A DNA stretch of 64,000 nucleotides, taken from the NCBI RefSeq assembly GCF_009730915.1, contig NC_052496.1:729875-793874 (forward strand). The letters are read 5' to 3'. Of this stretch, positions 59,483 to 64,000 are shown one piece after another. A program made the translations under genes and the position numbers. Origin of the DNA: Dioscorea cayenensis subsp. rotundata (lineage: Eukaryota; Streptophyta; Magnoliopsida; Dioscoreales; Dioscoreaceae). A model generated the notes under the pieces. It was not told the DNA's origin. It searched no databases and saw nothing but the letters and a program-made list of their open reading frames with translations. Each line of letters opens with the position of its first letter. The first letter of the stretch is position 1.

Positions 59483-60571
59483 TCATCGAGCAGAAGCATC
59501 GATATCCTCTTCATCCTCCTCATCTTCTTCTTCCTCCTCAGTTTGCCTGAGCTTTGCGAGCTCCACCTGTGCTCTCTCCAAAATCTGCCTTTTATGGATC
59601 TCCAAATCCCTCTGAAACTCCTTCCTCATTCGGTCCAATTCTGCCAGCTGCTGCCGCTTATTATTCTCCATCCTCTCATAAATCTCTCCAAACCTCTTAA
59701 TGGAGTCTGCGAGCATCCTAAACGAAGCGGGCCCTGGAACACCCAAACCCTTTGTCATCTTTGGCGGAAGCCCATCAGAGTCGTCATCATCGTCCTCATC
59801 GTTGTCCGTCCCAGTCTCACCAGGGCTATCCCTCATTTCATCCCGCCCATTAGATCGGTTGAGATAAGGACTCGGCCTGGGTGGCGCCGGTGGCTGCCAG
59901 GAAGGCTGCGGCTGCAGCTGGGGCGGAAGAGGGGGAGGTGGCGAAGGCGCCGACATCAAAAAGTCCATCTTTTTGAAATAAACCCATTTACTATTGGGAT
60001 TCATCGATTCCGCCATGCTGGCCTTCTCCTTCTTGTACTTCTTCTTCAAGGTATCCACCCGATTGCGGCACTGGGTGTCGGATCGGGCGGTCCTCGAGGA
60101 CTGCGAGACCTTCTTCGCAACCTCGCTCCACTCCTCGGAACGAAGGCTTTTCCGGCCGTTCTGGACGTAAAGCTCTCCCCATGCATCAAGCAGGGCAAAC
60201 GTTGATTCCTCTGACCAATCTGCCGGTGAATTCCTCGCCGGAGGGGGCGGCGGTGGTCGGGCGGCTGCTGCCGCAGCGGCAGCTCGGGGGGCAAATTCGA
60301 AACCTAAAGCAAGCTTATCGAGCCTGCGACGCTTTCCACGGCTCTCCGACGAGGAGCTATCCTCGTCGTCGCCGCGCATCCGACGGTATCCGCGATCACC
60401 GTCGGAATCGGATTCGGAGTCTTCGATGGCTCGATCGGGTTCGTCATCGTCGTAGGCGGCGGGAGGGGGAGAGGGGGGATTGCGGAAGGGGATTTTGGGC
60501 CGGTGGGAGGAGGGGGGAAAGGAGCGACGAGGGTTGGGAGGGTACCTGGCGTCGTCCTCGGTGTCGTCCAT
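59483..60571 (-). CDS. Trihelix (GT/Myb-SANT-like) DNA-binding protein
   Basis: Single exon, 362 residues, GC-rich. Residues 1-115 are acidic and low-complexity with a nuclear-localisation-like RGKRRRLDK (about 79-86), a poly-Ala and a poly-Pro run. The trihelix domain at about 118-205 starts DWSEESTFALLDAWGELYVQ, continues SEEWSEVAKKV and DTQCRNRVDTLKKKYKKEKA, and ends SKWVYFKKMDFLM. The C-terminal third is Pro-rich, then acidic, then a coiled coil (EIYERMENNKRQQLAELDRM to VELAKLRQTE) ending in Glu/Asp repeats. Architecture and spacing fit the SIP1/ASIL/ENAP group of trihelix proteins, nuclear regulators often linked to histone acetylation state and seed-gene repression. The start is the first ATG of the frame. 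Overlapping antisense frames are by-products of GC-rich sequence. Confidence 0.92.
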   Translation of the reverse strand: MDDTEDDARYPPNPRRSFPPSSHRPKIPFRNPPSPPPAAYDDDEPDRAIEDSESDSDGDRGYRRMRGDDEDSSSSESRGKRRRLDKLALGFEFAPRAAAAAAAARPPPPPPARNSPADWSEESTFALLDAWGELYVQNGRKSLRSEEWSEVAKKVSQSSRTARSDTQCRNRVDTLKKKYKKEKASMAESMNPNSKWVYFKKMDFLMSAPSPPPPLPPQLQPQPSWQPPAPPRPSPYLNRSNGRDEMRDSPGETGTDNDEDDDDDSDGLPPKMTKGLGVPGPASFRMLADSIKRFGEIYERMENNKRQQLAELDRMRKEFQRDLEIHKRQILERAQVELAKLRQTEEEEEDEEDEEDIDASAR

Positions 60572-61247
60572 GGCGGAGCGAAGGAGGCGATCGAGAAGAG
60601 GGGCAAACCCTAGACGCGTCTCTCTGGCTCTGATCGTGTGGCTTCGAGAATTCCGGTTTTGGGGATGCGATGATGGCGATCAGGGATGGGTGACTCGGTC
60701 CCCGTAACTCGTCCGACCCGGCGAGTAACTCTTTTTATTCTGTATAATTTTCTTCCCGCTTTTTCCTCCAATAGAAAAATTGTATTTAAATATTGAAAAT
60801 GGATGGTATTTTGAACAGATGATATTTTATAATTAAAAAGGTTACATTTACTTTTTTTTTATTTTTCTCCTCATGCAGAAAATATATTAAATTATATTTT
60901 ACAAATATTATGAAGGTTGGTACAATACAGTTTCAGGGTGTACGACGGCTGATAAGAACTTTCAAAATAGTGAAAATTATTAATATATCATTTAAGATTA
61001 TATAAAAACTATTTTATTTTTGTTGTTTCTCCATTAAAAAATCTATGTAAATTTTATCTTATAAATTTCTGGTAGAAATCAATTTTAAGTATATAAAAAA
61101 GTTATTTTTATTTCTTTAAATATCTAATTTTCGCCAGACTTGTTTATACTGTGTAGATAATTAGTTAAAAAAAAAAATTCAATATCAAGTTGGTTAGCAA
61201 AATGTCCTTTCAATAATACAACATTATCATTTAAAAGTTAACCAGGT
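60572..61247. other. Trihelix promoter region, GC-rich leader then AT-rich spacer
   Basis: The first 150 bases upstream of the trihelix ATG are GC-rich and probably its 5' UTR. The rest is AT-rich with no supported feature. On the - strand a TTTT run at about 61231-61234, 14 bases past the tRNA, could be the Pol III terminator. Confidence 0.5.
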
Positions 61248-61321
61248 CGACCACAGTGGGAGTCGAACCCACGACCTTTTGATCCGAAGTCAAACGCGCT
61301 AATCCACTGCGCTATGCGGTC
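61248..61321 (-). tRNA. tRNA-Arg (anticodon TCG)
   Basis: 74 nt including the discriminator G. It folds into a full cloverleaf: acceptor GACCGCA/TGTGGTC (one G-T pair), D arm GCGC...GCGC, anticodon arm TTTGA-CTTCGGA-TCAAA with anticodon TCG, and T arm GTGGG-TTCGACT-CCCAC. It has no intron and CCA is not encoded, as expected for a nuclear gene. A box (TAGCGCAGTGG) and B box (GGTTCGACTCC) are intact. Confidence 0.96.
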
Positions 61322-61637
61322 ACAACTGTTATATTAAATCCTCATAGAAGAACATATCAATACACCACAATTGCAAGCCTCAACACTTTTATCATCAACT
61401 TATAACATGACCATTCATCATGGCAAGCCTTATAACATAGATGAACACTGAACAAATTTTATGAAGGAGCCCAGTGTGAATGAGAATATTCCATTGCAAA
61501 ATGCACAATGACCACAAGACTGATAAATATTTTCCTCATAAAAGTTAAAGAGTGATCACTTTGGGCAAGGGCAGAGATGTGGTGGTCCTCTTGCTGTCTG
61601 GAAAGACTGGCCTGATGGTAGAAAAGTAGAAATGACT

Positions 61638-64000
61638 CTACATCTGGCGAGTATTGTATGATCTGCAATTCAGGCATTTCTGGGCAACCACATGAAACTG
61701 GACTTCTGAAACCGTGGCACAGTCATTGCACAGTATTCGAACCTGCATATATGCCTGAAAATTAGGCAATGTCCGTGCATGACAATTGAAAATGGTAAAA
61801 AGGTGAACATGGTTGGCAGGGGGCGTATGGTAAACACTGACCATTTTGTTTTGGTATAGTTCAGGCATTGGTGTGGCTGCGATTTCAATGTCTAGTTTCT
61901 CCCATACTTTTGACATGTCGCAGACAGACTTGGAGCAAAGAGGGCATGCATATCTAGAATAAGTTCTTGTTATTATTTGGTAAAAATGTATGTATAGGTT
62001 TTCAGGGATGAGAGAGGAACGTGTAACAGCAAATGAGGGAGAAACTTACTGGAAATGCTGCTGCATTTCTTTCAAACACTTCACGTGAATAGTGTGGCCA
62101 CATGGCAAGACACTCACATCATTGGTGGATTCAAAGAGATACTGTAGAAAATAAGATATTAATTAATGGATCTTGGTATTGAGAAGAAGGCTTGTTTTAT
62201 GCTTCTAAAATTATAGCTTTGCATTTATAGAAAGAATGAACGTGAAAAATAAGGTCTCACCTCAAAGCAAACTGGACAATCATGATGCATCGCTCCTTCA
62301 ACACAAGCATGACTATTCTTCAATAGCACTGAGTAGCAACATCCTAAAATTTGATGACAAAAGAAGAGGTTAGCACCAACCTACAATGTGTAAATAAACC
62401 TTCTTGGAGAATAAAAACAACGTGATAAGAAGCAGAGCTCCCAAAAAGATCATGCAGTGGATCAGTATTTCAATTGTAAAGAGGCCTCCTATTAAATCCT
62501 AAATACAACAATACAAGTCTTGATCATCTGCTCAAAACTTCTGTGAACCAAAATATTTTGATTGCAAGAAACAAATATATCATGCAGCAGTCATCCAGAC
62601 GGCATGTCTCGCAATGAACACACATCAAAAATAAATGTTCTAACATTAGTCATATTCACATAGCATATTGGCAGCTTATAGAATTCGGAGGTGCAATACT
62701 GAGTGAACTGTGCAAGTAGTGACTGCTGCTATGGGGTTTGCATTTGATGCAATGACAGGAGCGGAGTTGAAGATGGATAGAATGTTCTGTGACTGTACCA
62801 GCTTAGTTGATGTGGTTCAACATTATGATGATCAAACTACTTGGGGATACACAGAGGTGGTTAGATGCATGGACAGCCTTTTGAGCAGGTCCCTTGGAGT
62901 GAAACCTGAATCTATTTGCAGATAAGATAATTACTTGCAGATCACTTTGCTGTTTCTGGTAGAAGTAGCCCTCAATCATCCCTATACTTAAAAGGATCCT
63001 TCAAATGATTATATCTTCCTCGATGGCTACTAGAAGCCAGCAAAGGGATGGGTTTTAATTTCTAAGTCGTTGCATCTCTTCTTAGCCTGTTTCTCTTTCT
63101 TATGTATCTAGCTACTTGGTAGCTCTTAGGGTTAAAAAATGCGGACACTGCCGCTAAAAGAATATAATCAGATATCTTGACTTTTAAATTGTCATTCTAC
63201 AATCAAAATGTAATGGGTATATTAATGGAAAAAAAAAATCATGAAATCAATTTAAACATCTACCTGATCATAACAGATTGGACAAGGTCAGATATAGCAT
63301 TATACAAGATAGAATTCCTACCCGAAACAAAAACTAGGGTTTGAAGGGAAATAGTTAGTTGAGGAAAAGAAGTGATTTGATCAGAAAGCATACCAAACCT
63401 TAACAGCATTACTAGCATAGAGCATGTAAAATCATAACAGAAAGCACTCAAATAGAATCACAAATTCAGGGCATTACCGCATCTGAAGCAATGAAAGAAG
63501 TTCTCCCTGCCACCTATTCTGTTAAAAAAAATAAAAAGGAAAGAAAAAAGACTCCCCGTCAGAGTTTAGATACATTTCACTTCCTAAATAATCGGGAAAA
63601 AAACTACCAACTGAAATTACTACAAATAAGATAAGTAAACAATCAAAGTTCAAACCTGCAGATTCCGCAACCATTGCAGTGATACTGCTGCTTTGAGGTC
63701 TGAAAGTAGCAAATAGATATTCTTTTTAGTACAAAAGAAAATAAAAAAACATTCTAATAATCTGTACAAATGCCAGAAATAGAAGTTGTGGATTGCAAAA
63801 GGATATGAACATAAGCTTGCAAAGGAGGGAAATCAACTCACATCATCATCGAACAACTTGCATGTTGCACAGAAGTATTTTCCCATGCATACACCGCAAT
63901 TAATGCACACCTGGCGGACCTGTTGGGTAGCAATTTCAACCCAAAAAATGACATAAGAATCTAAACAGACGATAGAATCAGTTGTGCAAAAGACTAGTCA
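61638..64000 (-). CDS. CHY/CTCHY/RING zinc-finger E3 ubiquitin ligase, C-terminal part (RCHY1/MIEL1 type)
   Basis: The gene runs off the window at its 5' side. Visible exons: 63919-63842, 63699-63656, 63518-63478, 62343-62261, 62141-62050, 61953-61842 and 61742-61638 (TAG), 184 residues in frame. They encode the CTCHY zinc finger ([20 protein letters not shown] to [13 protein letters not shown]), a RING-H2 finger (CPVCFEYLF to [15 protein letters not shown] and CPLC) and the C-terminal zinc ribbon ([20 protein letters not shown] then CLNC), ending SYNTRQM. This order is specific to RCHY1/Pirh2-like ligases; the plant members MIEL1 and RZPF34 target MYB factors or act in ABA signalling. The CHY finger and start should lie beyond 64000. 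The intron 62344-63477 holds an unexplained open frame. Confidence 0.93.
62710..62925 (+). other. Unrecognised protein-like frame inside the RING-ligase intron, opposite strand
   Basis: 71 codons from ATG to TAA: begins [20 protein letters not shown], includes [18 protein letters not shown], and ends [17 protein letters not shown]. Composition and codon use look more coding-like than the surrounding intron. It might be a captured exon or a decayed retro-sequence. I do not recognise it, and no splice partners or poly(A) tail are evident. Confidence 0.25.

Noticed and set aside
59543-60707. Long + strand frames opposite the trihelix gene
   Set aside because: GC-rich coding sequence often leaves the antisense frames open. 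The - strand frame has a clear trihelix domain, acidic tails and coiled coil.
1-64000. CRISPR arrays, operons, ribosome binding sites and other bacterial features
   Set aside because: The DNA is plant nuclear. The repeats seen are microsatellites, transposon arms and element termini; no regular spacer-repeat pattern exists.

Overview
The window is nuclear DNA of a flowering plant. The protein genes are split by many short GT-AG introns, and there are LINE, SINE, hAT, CACTA and LTR-type elements, long (TA)n runs and an assembly gap of about 1 kb (33987-34984). Some first or single exons are much richer in GC than their introns (ribokinase exon 1, the trihelix gene). That pattern is commonest in monocots, so a monocot is my best guess. 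A yam-like genome (Dioscorea) is possible given the CYP72A cluster, but the sequence alone does not prove it.

Layout. 65-2810 (+): organellar SAM-dependent methyltransferase-like gene, 8 exons. 3501-5933 (+): plastid-type ribokinase, 4 exons. 6471-30344 (-): tandem cluster of four CYP72A-type cytochrome P450 loci. P450-A (6471-8491) and P450-C (14400-16982) look intact, P450-B (11632-13590) is a decayed pseudogene, and P450-D (24623-30344) is broken by two CACTA transposons. The spaces between these loci are mostly mobile-element debris. 30348-39490: the second CACTA element, the gap, a dead copy of an arabinogalactan-peptide gene, an LTR-like remnant and AT-rich sequence. 39494-39685 (+): arabinogalactan-peptide-like gene. 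40777-41466 (+): OVATE family transcriptional regulator. 43007-53446 (-): RTEL1 DNA helicase, 24 exons. 54601-57577 (+): KAT-type Shaker potassium channel, 13 exons. 59483-60571 (-): single-exon trihelix DNA-binding protein. 61248-61321 (-): tRNA-Arg(TCG). 61638 to past the window end (-): C-terminal part of a CHY/CTCHY/RING ubiquitin ligase of the RCHY1/MIEL1 type.

These genes do not form one pathway; this is an ordinary plant gene neighbourhood. The most informative part is the P450 cluster. Its four paralogues share one exon plan (final exon 426 nt, third exon 245 nt, second exon 221-222 nt) but are in different states, so the events that broke two of them can be read almost base by base. 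In P450-D a 3.8-kb CACTA element with 29-bp inverted ends sits in exon 3 with a 3-bp duplication, and a second CACTA element starts directly beside the splice acceptor of exon 2. Other readable insertions are a LINE with a 5' inversion (twin priming), several LINE 3' fragments with 9-16 bp duplications, and a hAT-like element with an 8-bp duplication and a LINE nested inside it.

Exon boundaries were assigned by hand from splice signals, reading frame and family similarity. No database search or alignment program was used.
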